From the NCBI RefSeq assembly GCF_900103615.1, contig NZ_FNGW01000001.1, forward strand, positions 1-64,000: a stretch of DNA of 64,000 nucleotides, given 5' to 3'. The position numbers were made by a program, and so were the translations under genes. The DNA comes from Romboutsia lituseburensis DSM 797 (GTDB lineage: Bacteria; Bacillota; Clostridia; Peptostreptococcales; Peptostreptococcaceae). The notes under the pieces were generated by a model that saw only the letters and a list, made by a program, of their open reading frames with translations, had not been told where the DNA came from and did not search any database. Positions 1 to 8,156 of this stretch are shown here, piece by piece. Every line of letters starts with the position of its first letter. Position 1 is the stretch's first letter.

Positions 1-259
1 TTTCTCTTCTTCTAAATATTGTAAGTTCCTCATCATTTAATTTAAATATATCACTATTATTTATAGCTACATTTCCTTTTGTTGGTCTATCAAGACCACC
101 TATCATATGAAGTAAAGTACTTTTTCCACTTCCTGATGTTCCTACAATACAAACAAATTCTCCTTTATTTACTTCAAATGTTACTCCATCTAAAGCCTTA
201 ACTAAACTTTCATCTTTCCCATAGTATTTTTTTAAATCATTAACTTTTACTATACTCAT
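1..259 (-). CDS. ABC transporter ATP-binding protein, BceA/MacB-type (partial, 3' end outside window)
   Basis: Only the first 86 codons are visible. The protein begins MSIVKVNDLKKYYG and has a Walker A motif GTSGSGKST at about residues 39-47, followed by LLHMIGGLDRPTKG, which is typical of the LolD/MacB/BceA ATPase family that pairs with FtsX/BceB-like permeases. The start at 259 has a strong AGGAGGGG ribosome site a few bases upstream. It lies 104 bp downstream of a sensor kinase gene of the intramembrane-sensing type, in the same direction. The most likely role, by context, is the ATPase of a peptide-antibiotic sensing and detoxification transporter; the permease would lie to the left of the window. 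Confidence 0.85.
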   Translation of the reverse strand, partial: MSIVKVNDLKKYYGKDESLVKALDGVTFEVNKGEFVCIVGTSGSGKSTLLHMIGGLDRPTKGNVAINNSDIFKLNDEELTIFRRRE

Positions 260-308
260 ATTCCCCTCCTAAAAATTATCTTTTGTCTATGCTATAAATA
301 TATCAACT

Positions 309-340
309 AAATATAACAAACTAGTGTCTCAAATATAACA
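309..340. promoter_or_regulatory. Direct repeat AAATATAACA x2, candidate response-regulator site
   Basis: The 10-mer AAATATAACA occurs exactly at 309-318 and 331-340, a 22-bp period (two helical turns), in the 104-bp gap between the kinase gene and the ABC ATPase gene. On the minus strand it precedes the ATPase gene, where BceR-type regulators usually bind. The binding protein is inferred. Confidence 0.35.
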
Positions 341-363
341 CTTTTGACATATTTAAATAATTT

Positions 364-1395
364 TTAAGAAGGTAAGTATATCGACATAGTCGTTCCTTTA
401 TCTATTTGTGATGATACTTTTATATAACCACCTTGCATAGATATTATTTCTCTTGATAAATAAAGTCCTATTCCTACTCCGTCATAAGTTTTTGCATTTT
501 TGCACCTATAAAATCTTTTAAATATATTATTTATTTCATTTTCATCAATTCCAATTCCATTATCTTTTATATCAATTCTTTTAAACATCTCATAAGAGAT
601 TATGTCTATACTTATACTCCCTCCTCTATTGGTGTATTTTATTGAGTTTTCTATTATATTTACTAATGCTTCTGTAGTCCATTTTATATCAAAACAAGCA
701 CTTAATTCTTTATTAAAATTGTATATTATTGATACTTCCTTATCTTCCGAGTTTTTGTACACTTTTTGTACTGATTTTAATATTAATTCTTCTATGCTAT
801 TACTTTTAATAGCTGTTTGTATTATATTACTTTCTAATCTAGACATCTTTATAAGTGATTGAATTAAAAAATTAAGTCTTTCTGCTTGTCCATTTATGTC
901 TTGTAATATTTCTTTACTATAATTATCTAATTTATTATTTTCAAGTATTAACTCGCTATATAACAATATGTTAGAAATTGGTGTTTTAGTTTGATGAGAT
1001 ATATCTGATACAAGAGATTTTACCTTATTTCTTTCTTCTTCAATTGTTTCTTTATTTGATTTTGTTATATTTACATACTTAAACATCTTGCTCTCTAGTG
1101 ATGATAATTTATCTTCTTTGTACCCTGCAATAATATTTTCATTATTTATAGCATTATCTACTATATAGTATAAATCTATTATTATTTTATTTATTTTATT
1201 TCTAATAAAATAAATAAAAACCATACCTATAAATATTATTGTTATTATAAAAATTATACTTACCTTCGTTACTAGATTTATTTCATAGTCTTCTATAATA
1301 AAAACTGAACTCAAAAAAATAATACTTACAAATATAAGTAAAAGAATATGTACTATGTATATAAGTTTAAATGAGTGATTATTGTATTTGTTCAT
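364..1395 (-). CDS. Sensor histidine kinase, BceS-like intramembrane-sensing type
   Basis: The protein has 343 residues. Two hydrophobic segments at about 11-34 and 44-65 are separated by a loop of only about 10 residues, the hallmark of intramembrane-sensing kinases. The phosphoacceptor motif SDISHQTKTPISN places His134 in the HisKA domain. The ATPase domain shows NIIENSIKYTNRGGS (N box), DNGIGID (G1) and GVGIGLYLSREI (G2). It follows the response regulator gene with a 3-bp gap and precedes the ABC ATPase, so the order is regulator, kinase, ABC transporter. This matches Bce-type modules, in which the kinase senses peptide-antibiotic flux through the transporter. The ligand cannot be read from sequence. 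Confidence 0.88.
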   Translation of the reverse strand: MNKYNNHSFKLIYIVHILLLIFVSIIFLSSVFIIEDYEINLVTKVSIIFIITIIFIGMVFIYFIRNKINKIIIDLYYIVDNAINNENIIAGYKEDKLSSLESKMFKYVNITKSNKETIEEERNKVKSLVSDISHQTKTPISNILLYSELILENNKLDNYSKEILQDINGQAERLNFLIQSLIKMSRLESNIIQTAIKSNSIEELILKSVQKVYKNSEDKEVSIIYNFNKELSACFDIKWTTEALVNIIENSIKYTNRGGSISIDIISYEMFKRIDIKDNGIGIDENEINNIFKRFYRCKNAKTYDGVGIGLYLSREIISMQGGYIKVSSQIDKGTTMSIYLPS

Positions 1396-1398
1396 TTT

Positions 1399-2088
1399 TT
1401 ATCCTACTAAAAAAGTATACCCTATACCATATACGGTTTTTATATACTTTTTATTATCATTTTTATTTTCTATTTTTTGTCTTAATCTTTTAATAGTAAC
1501 AGTTAAAGCATTTTCATCTACATATTCCCCTTCATCACTCCATACATTATCTATTAATTGCTCTCTTGTTAAAACTTGGCCTGGATTTGTTATTAATATT
1601 TTTAGTAGTTTTTGTTCAGTTTTACTTAAATTTATAGGAATATCTTTTTTGTAAAAGTTCATTTTTTCAAAATCCAACTCTAATTCACCAAAATTAAAAA
1701 CGTTATTTCCATTATTAAAAACCTGCCTTCTTAGTGCTGCCATCACTCTAGCTCTTAAAATCATTAAACTAAAAGGCTTTGTTATGTAATCGTCTGCCCC
1801 TAATTCTAATCCTGTTACTATGTCCACTTCCATATCACATGCAGTTAAAAAAATTATAGGTACTTGTGATGTTTCTCTAGTTTTTTTACAAAAATCAAAT
1901 CCATTACCATCTGGAAGGTTTACATCTAGTATTATTAAATCTATGCTTTCATTTTTTAGTATAGACGCACCTTCTTCTAGATCAAATGCTTGCTTTATAT
2001 CTATATCCTCTTGACGCAGAGTAAGCATTATCCCTTTATTTAGTGTTACATCATCTTCTACTATTAATATTTTTTTATTTCTTTTCAT
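1399..2088 (-). CDS. OmpR/PhoB-family response regulator (BceR-like)
   Basis: Receiver domain at about 6-118, with acidic pocket VEDD (11-13), phosphoacceptor Asp55 in LIILDVNLPDG and conserved Lys in DDYITKPF near 104. A winged-helix DNA-binding domain follows (about 130-228: TREQLIDNVWSDEG, ALTVTIKRLRQKIE, IKTVYGIGYTF). I chose the ATG at 2088 (229 residues) over one at 2103, because AGAGGGG lies 5-6 bases before 2088 while the upstream ATG overlaps that site. It is co-transcribed with the kinase at 364-1395. Its target is probably the adjacent ABC transporter, upstream of which a 22-bp-period direct repeat occurs. Confidence 0.9.
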   Translation of the reverse strand: MKRNKKILIVEDDVTLNKGIMLTLRQEDIDIKQAFDLEEGASILKNESIDLIILDVNLPDGNGFDFCKKTRETSQVPIIFLTACDMEVDIVTGLELGADDYITKPFSLMILRARVMAALRRQVFNNGNNVFNFGELELDFEKMNFYKKDIPINLSKTEQKLLKILITNPGQVLTREQLIDNVWSDEGEYVDENALTVTIKRLRQKIENKNDNKKYIKTVYGIGYTFLVG

Positions 2089-2186
2089 TTTGTCCCCTCT
2101 CATTTGTAAAAATATGGATATTTTACGTTAATAGAATATCATATGTAATTATAGTTTACAAACATATTGAGTTAATTAATTATACT

Positions 2187-2220
2187 TAAAAAAGCTATCT
2201 CGTTAAATGAGATAGCTTTT
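2187..2220 (-). terminator. Intrinsic terminator of the purine permease gene
   Basis: Perfect 11-bp stem AAAGCTATCTC/GAGATAGCTTT (2191-2201 with 2209-2219), 7-nt loop, and a T run on the minus strand just beyond. It begins 4 bp after the permease stop codon. Confidence 0.85.
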
Positions 2221-2223
2221 ATG

Positions 2224-3564
2224 TTATGATACTTGATTATTTAATTTTGAAGAAGTTTCTATAATACTTTCTTCTTTTGGTAATATTACATTTAGAACTA
2301 CTGCTATAAGAGCAACTAATACTAGCCCTGAATCCCCAAATATTAATTGTATTGATTCTGGCATATTAGCAAGTACTCCTGGTACTAATGATAACCCTAC
2401 TCCTATTCCTAATGAGAGTGCCACTATTGTACTATTTCTATTAGTAAGCTCTTCGCTTGTTATAAGTTTTATACCACTTACAGCTATCATAGCAAACATC
2501 ATTACGCTAGCTCCACCTAGTACACTTGCTGGCATTAATGATATAAGTGCCCCAAACTTAGGGAATATTCCTGCTATTATTAAAAACGCAGCTCCAGTTG
2601 CTACTACATGTCTATTTACAACCTTTGTCATTGCTACTATTCCTACATTTTGACCAAATGATGTATTTGGTAAAACTCCAAATATTGAACCTATCATACT
2701 TCCTAGTCCATCAGCCATTATACCACCAGTTATTTCTTTATCTGTAGCTTCACGACCAATTCCACAATTTGTTATTGCAGTTATATCTCCTACTGTCTCT
2801 ATTGCTGAAACCATATATATACACATAAATGCGAATATCGCATCTATATGAAATTCAAATCCAAATTTAAAAGGTGTTGGAAGCGCTAAAATTGACATTT
2901 GAGATATTTGTGAAAAATCAACTTTTCCCATAGGAATAGCAACTATATATCCAACTACTAATCCTATAAGTATTGACGCTATACTCGTTATTCCCTTTGT
3001 ATATTGATTACAAAACAGTACCGTTAATAATACAATTGTACCTAATATTAAATTTGAAGGTGATGCAAAGTCCGCTGCTCCTACTCCACCTGCAAAATAA
3101 TTTATTCCTGTTGGTAAAAGTGAAATTCCCATTGCTAGTACAACAGTTCCTGTAACTACCGGTGGGAAGAATTTTCTTAATTTCTTCATAGTGTTTCCAA
3201 ATAAAATTTCTACTATAGCTCCTATTAAACAAGCCCCTAGTATTCCTTCATATCCATATTTAAGACCAACTGCTGTAGCAACTGGAACAAATCCAAAACT
3301 AGTTCCCATTACTATAGGAAGTTTAGCACCAAATGGACCTATTTTGTAGCATTGTATTAAAGTTATAAGTCCTGAAACAAACATCGCACATTGTACTAAC
3401 ATAGTTTTATCGCTAAGTGGTAAATTTAATGTATTTGATATTATTATTAAAGGTGTTACATTACCTACAAACATAGCTAATATATGCTGTAATCCTAGTG
3501 GTACTGCCTCTCTTAATCTCGGTTTACCATCTAATTGGTAAATAACCGAACTTTGATTTGTCAT
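2224..3564 (-). CDS. NCS2-family uracil/xanthine permease
   Basis: The product is a 446-residue, highly hydrophobic protein of the nucleobase:cation symporter-2 family, with about 12-14 membrane segments. The N-terminal LGLQHILAMFVGNVTPLII and the central AIETVGDITAIT are family signatures. The substrate loop reads NTSFGQNVGI; the QN pair (rather than GEN of uracil carriers) favours xanthine or urate as substrate, by family knowledge. I placed the start at 3564, which has GGGAGGA eight bases upstream; an ATG ten codons earlier has no ribosome site. It stands alone with its own terminator. A PurBox-like element and TTTTTATG repeats lie in the leader. Confidence 0.88.
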   Translation of the reverse strand: MTNQSSVIYQLDGKPRLREAVPLGLQHILAMFVGNVTPLIIISNTLNLPLSDKTMLVQCAMFVSGLITLIQCYKIGPFGAKLPIVMGTSFGFVPVATAVGLKYGYEGILGACLIGAIVEILFGNTMKKLRKFFPPVVTGTVVLAMGISLLPTGINYFAGGVGAADFASPSNLILGTIVLLTVLFCNQYTKGITSIASILIGLVVGYIVAIPMGKVDFSQISQMSILALPTPFKFGFEFHIDAIFAFMCIYMVSAIETVGDITAITNCGIGREATDKEITGGIMADGLGSMIGSIFGVLPNTSFGQNVGIVAMTKVVNRHVVATGAAFLIIAGIFPKFGALISLMPASVLGGASVMMFAMIAVSGIKLITSEELTNRNSTIVALSLGIGVGLSLVPGVLANMPESIQLIFGDSGLVLVALIAVVLNVILPKEESIIETSSKLNNQVS

Positions 3565-3593
3565 AAATGTTTCCTCCCCCAAATTTAAATTCA

Positions 3594-3649
3594 TTTTTAT
3601 GTACTTTTTATGTTTTTATGTTTTTATAGTTCGTATTTATGTTTTTATT
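3594..3649. repeat. TTTTTATG short repeats in the permease leader, with a PurBox-like site
   Basis: TTTTTATG occurs at 3594-3601, 3605-3612 and 3613-3620, with near copies at 3621-3628, 3635-3641 and 3642-3649. Between copies, the minus strand reads AAATACGAACTAT, one mismatch from the PurR box AWWWCCGAACWWT. The regulatory role is inferred. Confidence 0.35.
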
Positions 3650-3754
3650 ATATCACATCATTTATTTTTGTCTATATTTTTGTGAACATTTTTATTTTTT
3701 TATTTTTTTTCGTACGTGTAATTTCATATTATATATATAATTTTATTTTTATAG

Positions 3755-4285
3755 TTATATAGAAAAGAAAAGACTCGTGATTTTACACACGAGTCTTTTC
3801 TTTTCTATATCTATATATGAGATTTCATCTATCTTCCATATTCCATTTTTATCTTTTACAATACTTATATTTCTTTCTCCATCCTTAGTTTCATATATAA
3901 AATTTATTTTTTCTTTTGTTTGTGAAAATTCACCTTGTTGAATACCAAACCACACTTCCTTTGCTATTTGTTGTGACTGTGATTCAGTTTTATTTTCTCT
4001 AAAGCTATTACTATCATCTAAAAACAATATTTTTTCTATATCATATCTATTATCAAATTGTGTTTGAATATATATTCTTACGATACTTAAAGCATTTAAA
4101 TTTTGTAAGTAATCATCATTTAAATCTTCTTTTAAAAGATCATATACTCTTTTTTCCTCATAATTCAAACAAAATTTAGTTTGTATTTGTTTAACTGTAT
4201 CAGATCTATTTGAATAATCTTTAGAACACCCTGTCATTGTACACATATTACATATAAGCAACAAACATATAAACCCTCTTAACAT
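3755..4285 (-). CDS. Putative lipoprotein of unknown function
   Basis: 176 residues beginning MLRGFICLLLICNMC with a lipobox-like MTGC at about residues 15-18, so probably lipid-anchored outside the membrane. The body is hydrophilic and resembles secreted proteins with a C-terminal beta-rich domain (ERNISIVKDKNGIWKIDEI). I chose the ATG at 4285, preceded by AAGGTGG; a TTG two codons earlier is also in frame. It lies about 100 bp downstream of the AgrC-like kinase in the same direction and may be part of that operon. Its last ~17 codons are built into a 20-bp perfect inverted repeat that acts as the terminator. I do not recognise the family. Confidence 0.65.
   Translation of the reverse strand: MLRGFICLLLICNMCTMTGCSKDYSNRSDTVKQIQTKFCLNYEEKRVYDLLKEDLNDDYLQNLNALSIVRIYIQTQFDNRYDIEKILFLDDSNSFRENKTESQSQQIAKEVWFGIQQGEFSQTKEKINFIYETKDGERNISIVKDKNGIWKIDEISYIDIEKKRLVCKITSLFFSI
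3760..3807 (-). terminator. Terminator hairpin embedded in the 3' end of the lipoprotein gene
   Basis: Two perfect 20-bp arms (3760-3779 and 3788-3807) flank an 8-nt loop; the core stem is AAAAGACTCGTG/CACGAGTCTTTT with a T-rich tail on the minus strand. The stop codon lies at 3755-3757, beyond the hairpin, so the coding sequence runs through the stem. Confidence 0.75.
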
Positions 4286-4391
4286 CTCCAACCACCTTAC
4301 TTTTATTTCTTAAGATAAAATATAGCACCTACTATTTTTAATTTCAATATCTATGCCCTAAGTGGTTGTTTTTTAGACCCCAATAGCAAAA

Positions 4392-5702
4392 TTACCTTAA
4401 TGGTATATAAATGTGTACAACAAAATTATTATCTAATGTATCAATTACTAAATTTCCATTGTATTTTTGAACTGAGTTTTTTATACTTTCTATTCCAATA
4501 CCATGTAAAAATTTATCTTTTTTATCTGATACTATCTTATTTTTTTTCTTAGTTATTTTATTTAATTTATAATTTTCACACTTTATAACAAAAAATGAAT
4601 TTACTATATTGCCTATTATCCTTATATTTCTTTTCTCTAAATTATCTATTTTATTTGACGCTTCTATAGCATTATCTAATAAATTAGAGAATATACTACA
4701 TACATCAATCATTTCTATAAAATTACATTTTGAAAAATTTATATCATAGAAAAAATTAATATTATTATCATTACAAATATTCATTTTTTCTTTTATTATT
4801 ATATCTAGAATCATGTTTCCGCTACTTTTTATGCAATAGCTGCCTTTTAATTCTGCTTTTAAATTTTCTATATATTCATTTGAATTCCTAGTGTTATATT
4901 CCATATTTTCTATACATAATAAATGGTTGTTTAAATCATGATATAATTTTCTAACCTTCATTTGAGATTTTTGTATCTCTAGGTAATGTCTATATTGGGA
5001 TTCTATCTTTTCTTTCATTATTTCATTCTCTAATTTAAGTGAATTACTTTTTATTATTTTTCCAACAATTATTATTAAAGTTATACTCGACATCAAAAGT
5101 AGAATAGATACTAAAAGCATTATTAAGTTTTGTATTGAACTGTCATTTATTAAGCTCATTTTAAATGATAAAATCAATACTATACTAATAATGTTTGTTA
5201 CTATTGGTATCATTATATAGATAAATTCTCTAGATTTTATTTCAAGATGAATCCTATATCCTTTAATTATAGGAATTATACCTATGAGCAATAGTTTGGA
5301 TAATATAGTTACCTCTAATTTAAAAATATTATTTTCTAATACATCAGCTGCTGCATTTAATGAGTTAAAAAATACTACAATGCTGATGCTAAGAGCTTCT
5401 AACCCTACCATCGCCATCCAAAACATAAAACATATTAATGAAATTTTAATCACATTGTCATTATAACTATAATTGTATAAAATAAGACCTAATACCATTC
5501 CTATAAGTAACTTTTCTATAGGCTTCATATGTAGACATATAAAAATAATCGTGATTAATATCATGATTAGGGTTCCTATATTAATAAATAGGTTACTTTT
5601 TCTTTTTTCTAATATTTCATCTAAAATTATTTTTAACACAAACCAATCAAGGCTTGTTGTTATTATAAAAAATATAATCCAAAAAAATTTGCTCTCTAAC
5701 AT
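4392..5702 (-). CDS. AgrC-like GHKL sensor histidine kinase
   Basis: 436 residues. The N-terminal ~215 residues form six or seven membrane segments. A cytoplasmic region follows with the H-box RKLYHDLNNHLLCI (His255), N-box SNLLDNAIEAS and G-box HGIGIESIKNSV, the pattern of the AgrC/CitA-type GHKL family (HATPase_c_5). The start ATG at 5702 overlaps the end of the upstream LytTR regulator by 7 bp, indicating translational coupling. AgrC kinases normally sense a cyclic peptide made by AgrB from AgrD, but neither gene is seen here, so the signal must come from elsewhere or be of another kind. Confidence 0.88.
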   Translation of the reverse strand: MLESKFFWIIFFIITTSLDWFVLKIILDEILEKRKSNLFINIGTLIMILITIIFICLHMKPIEKLLIGMVLGLILYNYSYNDNVIKISLICFMFWMAMVGLEALSISIVVFFNSLNAAADVLENNIFKLEVTILSKLLLIGIIPIIKGYRIHLEIKSREFIYIMIPIVTNIISIVLILSFKMSLINDSSIQNLIMLLVSILLLMSSITLIIIVGKIIKSNSLKLENEIMKEKIESQYRHYLEIQKSQMKVRKLYHDLNNHLLCIENMEYNTRNSNEYIENLKAELKGSYCIKSSGNMILDIIIKEKMNICNDNNINFFYDINFSKCNFIEMIDVCSIFSNLLDNAIEASNKIDNLEKRNIRIIGNIVNSFFVIKCENYKLNKITKKKNKIVSDKKDKFLHGIGIESIKNSVQKYNGNLVIDTLDNNFVVHIYIPLR

Positions 5703-6406
5703 AGAATTTCTCCTAAAGACTTTGCTAGCCTACATTTAAATTCATTTATCCTATATCTACTAACAGGTATTTCTATATTTTTGATAACTATTACATTTCC
5801 CTTTAAAGAATCTACTTTTTTTAAATTAACTAAGTAACTTCTATGACATCTAAAGAAATTATACTGTATCAACTCTTTTTCGATATTAGTAATACTCATT
5901 TTAACTTGGTACTCACTATTTTGTGTATGTATAGTTATATCTTTTTTATAAACCTCAATATAAAGTATCTCATCTATAGGAATTTTATAAATATTATTTT
6001 TTTCTTGAACTACTATATTTTTCGATTTTTTTATCTTTATATCATTTATACACGCTAATACGTGTTGCTTTAATTCATAAACACTAAATGGTTTTATTAA
6101 GTACCTATATGCACGAACTTCATACCCTTCTTGCAAATAAGATGGATTACCAGTTGTAAATATAATTTGCGTATTATTGTCTCTTTTTCTTATTTCTCTA
6201 GCAACATCCATACCTGATAGATTACCCATTTCTATATCCAACATAAATATATCTATGTTTTCTGGATAATTATTAATCAATTCTTCCCCATTTTCAAATT
6301 CTATAATTCTAATCGTATATTTACTATCATTTTGAATCTTTTTTAAAGTTTCTTTTATTAACTCCCTCGAATTTTCGCAGTCCTCACAAATAACTACTTT
6401 GAACAC
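5696..6406 (-). CDS. LytTR-family response regulator (AgrA-like)
   Basis: 236 residues. Receiver domain (1-120) with acidic residues ICED (6-9), phosphoacceptor Asp57 in IFMLDIEMG and Lys in YLIKPFSVYEL. The C-terminal LytTR DNA-binding domain (about 130-232) contains ILYIEVYKKDITIHT and FFRCHRSYLVNLKKV, the family core. Translation starts at a GTG at 6406 behind AAGGAGGAG. It is the first gene of the regulator-kinase pair. LytTR proteins bind paired direct repeats about 21 bp apart; no target was identified with confidence. Confidence 0.9.
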   Translation of the reverse strand: MFKVVICEDCENSRELIKETLKKIQNDSKYTIRIIEFENGEELINNYPENIDIFMLDIEMGNLSGMDVAREIRKRDNNTQIIFTTGNPSYLQEGYEVRAYRYLIKPFSVYELKQHVLACINDIKIKKSKNIVVQEKNNIYKIPIDEILYIEVYKKDITIHTQNSEYQVKMSITNIEKELIQYNFFRCHRSYLVNLKKVDSLKGNVIVIKNIEIPVSRYRINEFKCRLAKSLGEILC

Positions 6407-6454
6407 ATATACTCCTCCTTGATGATTTAAATGTATGTTAGCTTATATAATTAT

Positions 6455-6492
6455 AATATACACTCTTTTCGCACTATTGTAAAATTTTTACA
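6455..6492 (-). promoter_or_regulatory. Promoter of the LytTR/AgrC-like operon with overlapping palindrome
   Basis: On the minus strand TTTACA (6478-6483) and TATATT (6455-6460) are separated by 17 bp. The interrupted palindrome TGTAAAATTTTTACA (6478-6492; 7-bp arms, 1-nt centre) overlaps the -35 box, the right place for an operator. Confidence 0.45.
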
Positions 6493-6540
6493 TTTTTTTA
6501 TTATTGCATAATTCTATAACTAAAACATTTTTTCAAATAA

Positions 6541-6579
6541 AAAAAGCTATAAAAATATTAAATTTTTAAATAGCTTTTT
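6541..6579 (-). terminator. Terminator of the MFS gene
   Basis: 10-bp stem AAAAAGCTAT/ATAGCTTTTT (6541-6550 with 6570-6579), just after the MFS stop codon at 6586, followed by T residues on the minus strand. Confidence 0.75.
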
Positions 6580-6585
6580 GTTTTG

Positions 6586-7836
6586 TTATTTTCGTTCCAA
6601 TGCATTACAACTATTGTATCTAAATTCTTTTAATTTTATCTTTTTTAATAATAATGTACCTATTGAACCTATAAATGCTACACATGTAACTACAATCCAT
6701 GCTATAAATATTCCATTTAAATCTATGATTTTCCCCATTATCATAGGTCCTAAAGCATATCCTGCTCCAGAAATCATAGGAATAAATGAACTAATTCTTC
6801 CCCTATGAGAAGCTGGCGTATTGTTAGCTATAAAAGCTGAGCTATTTATAGCTATTAAAACTTCGCCTATAGTTAATAGTATTACTGCTATAAAAAATAA
6901 AGTCATATTATTAGCAAATGCTATAACTAAAAAACATAGTCCGTATAAAGTTCCACCTATACTTATTATATTTAAGGAATTAAATTTTTTAGTTAAATTA
7001 GTTAAAATAGGAGTTAATGCTATTACAGTTATTCCATTAGCTGTTCCTAATAATCCGTATAATCTAGCTCCATCCTCTCCAAATAAAGTTCCCATTTGCA
7101 GAGGTAGGGAAAATCCCCATTGTGAATATGAAAATTGATATAAAAGCATCATTATTGGAAATAAAACTAAGATGGGAAGTTTATACAATACTTTAAATGT
7201 AGATACTTTAGAAAATTCATCGTACTCTTTACTTTCTAAACTTATTTTTTCTTCCATTTTGTGCTTAGGCTCTTTTACATATAAAATAAATAATCCTAAT
7301 GCTATAACAGTTGTTAATGCATCTCCTATAAAAATTATGTTTAAATAGTTTTTATATAAAAGTCCGCCTAATATTGGTCCTATAGAAAAACCTATATTAA
7401 CTCCCATATATAATAGAGAATACGATTCTTTTCTATTATCTTCATTAGTTAAATCTGCATTTAAAGCATCATATGCTGGACTTGAAAACGCATAAAAACA
7501 AGATGATAATATCATAATTTGTGCGGTTAAGATACTAGTTGGAATTATTCCACATACTACAAGCATACTAGCTCCTAAAAGTTGAAATACTATAATTACC
7601 TTTCTTCTTCCAAAACTATCACTTAATTTTCCTCCTATTATCATACATGGAACTTGACATACTGCTAAAATGGTTACAAATTGACCAGCCTCAAAAGCTG
7701 ACATTCCAATTCTTTGAGTTAGTATTAGTGACATAAGAGGGTGTACAAAAGATCCTATACAGTTTACAATTTTACCTATAAATAATATATATATTTCCTT
7801 AGGTAATCCTTTATACGAACTAAAAAAATTTTTCAT
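6586..7836 (-). CDS. MFS transporter, drug:H+ antiporter-like
   Basis: 416 residues with about 12 membrane segments. The loop between segments 2 and 3 carries the MFS motif A variant GGKLSDSFGRRK at about 68-79. A charged cytoplasmic central loop (KEPKHKMEEKISLESKEYDE) separates the two six-helix halves. Sequence style resembles DHA1 multidrug exporters, but the substrate cannot be inferred. The ATG at 7836 is preceded by AAAGGGGTG. Monocistronic, with its own terminator downstream. Confidence 0.85.
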   Translation of the reverse strand: MKNFFSSYKGLPKEIYILFIGKIVNCIGSFVHPLMSLILTQRIGMSAFEAGQFVTILAVCQVPCMIIGGKLSDSFGRRKVIIVFQLLGASMLVVCGIIPTSILTAQIMILSSCFYAFSSPAYDALNADLTNEDNRKESYSLLYMGVNIGFSIGPILGGLLYKNYLNIIFIGDALTTVIALGLFILYVKEPKHKMEEKISLESKEYDEFSKVSTFKVLYKLPILVLFPIMMLLYQFSYSQWGFSLPLQMGTLFGEDGARLYGLLGTANGITVIALTPILTNLTKKFNSLNIISIGGTLYGLCFLVIAFANNMTLFFIAVILLTIGEVLIAINSSAFIANNTPASHRGRISSFIPMISGAGYALGPMIMGKIIDLNGIFIAWIVVTCVAFIGSIGTLLLKKIKLKEFRYNSCNALERK

Positions 7837-7926
7837 CTATTTCACCCCTTTGATGAAAATTTAAGATTAATTTAATTATATCACTATTAAATTTACTTTT
7901 TACTAAATTTTCTAAATTTTTTAATT

Positions 7927-7971
7927 TTTATATAATAAAAAAGTAGCTTAATTATATTTTAAGCTACTTTT
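7927..7971 (-). terminator. Terminator of the small-protein micro-operon
   Basis: Stem AAAAAGTAGCTTA/TAAGCTACTTTTT around a short AT loop, starting 7 bp downstream of the 51-residue gene; T-run on the minus strand. Confidence 0.75.
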
Positions 7972-7977
7972 TCCCTT

Positions 7978-8133
7978 TTATTTTTTTAATCTTTCTTTTG
8001 CTTCATCTTCACTTTCTTCAACAATATTTGCATTAAAAATTATTTCTTCAATAGAGGAACTATTTGAAAGTACGTCTTTCGTAAACTGTAGGGCGTCATC
8101 ATAATGTCCATTTGAAAATCTGCTATCGCTCAT
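7978..8133 (-). CDS. Small acidic protein (51 aa), unknown
   Basis: The predicted protein runs MSDSRFSNGHYDDALQ to EAKERLKK. It is acidic (12 Asp/Glu against 6 Lys/Arg), with no signal peptide or membrane segment, and probably helical in the second half. The ATG at 8133 has an excellent AGAGGAG site eight bases upstream, and a terminator follows the stop codon directly, so this is a real gene despite its size. It is 23 bp downstream of a 54-residue basic protein gene in the same direction. I do not recognise the family. A regulator/antitoxin-like partner or a peptide precursor are both possible. Confidence 0.6.
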   Translation of the reverse strand: MSDSRFSNGHYDDALQFTKDVLSNSSSIEEIIFNANIVEESEDEAKERLKK

Positions 8134-8156
8134 CTAATCACTCCTCTAACACATTT

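Noticed and set aside
1382-2014. Open frames on the plus strand opposite the response regulator (90 and 64 residues)
   Set aside because: Antisense shadows of a clear regulator gene; no ribosome site and no recognisable motifs.
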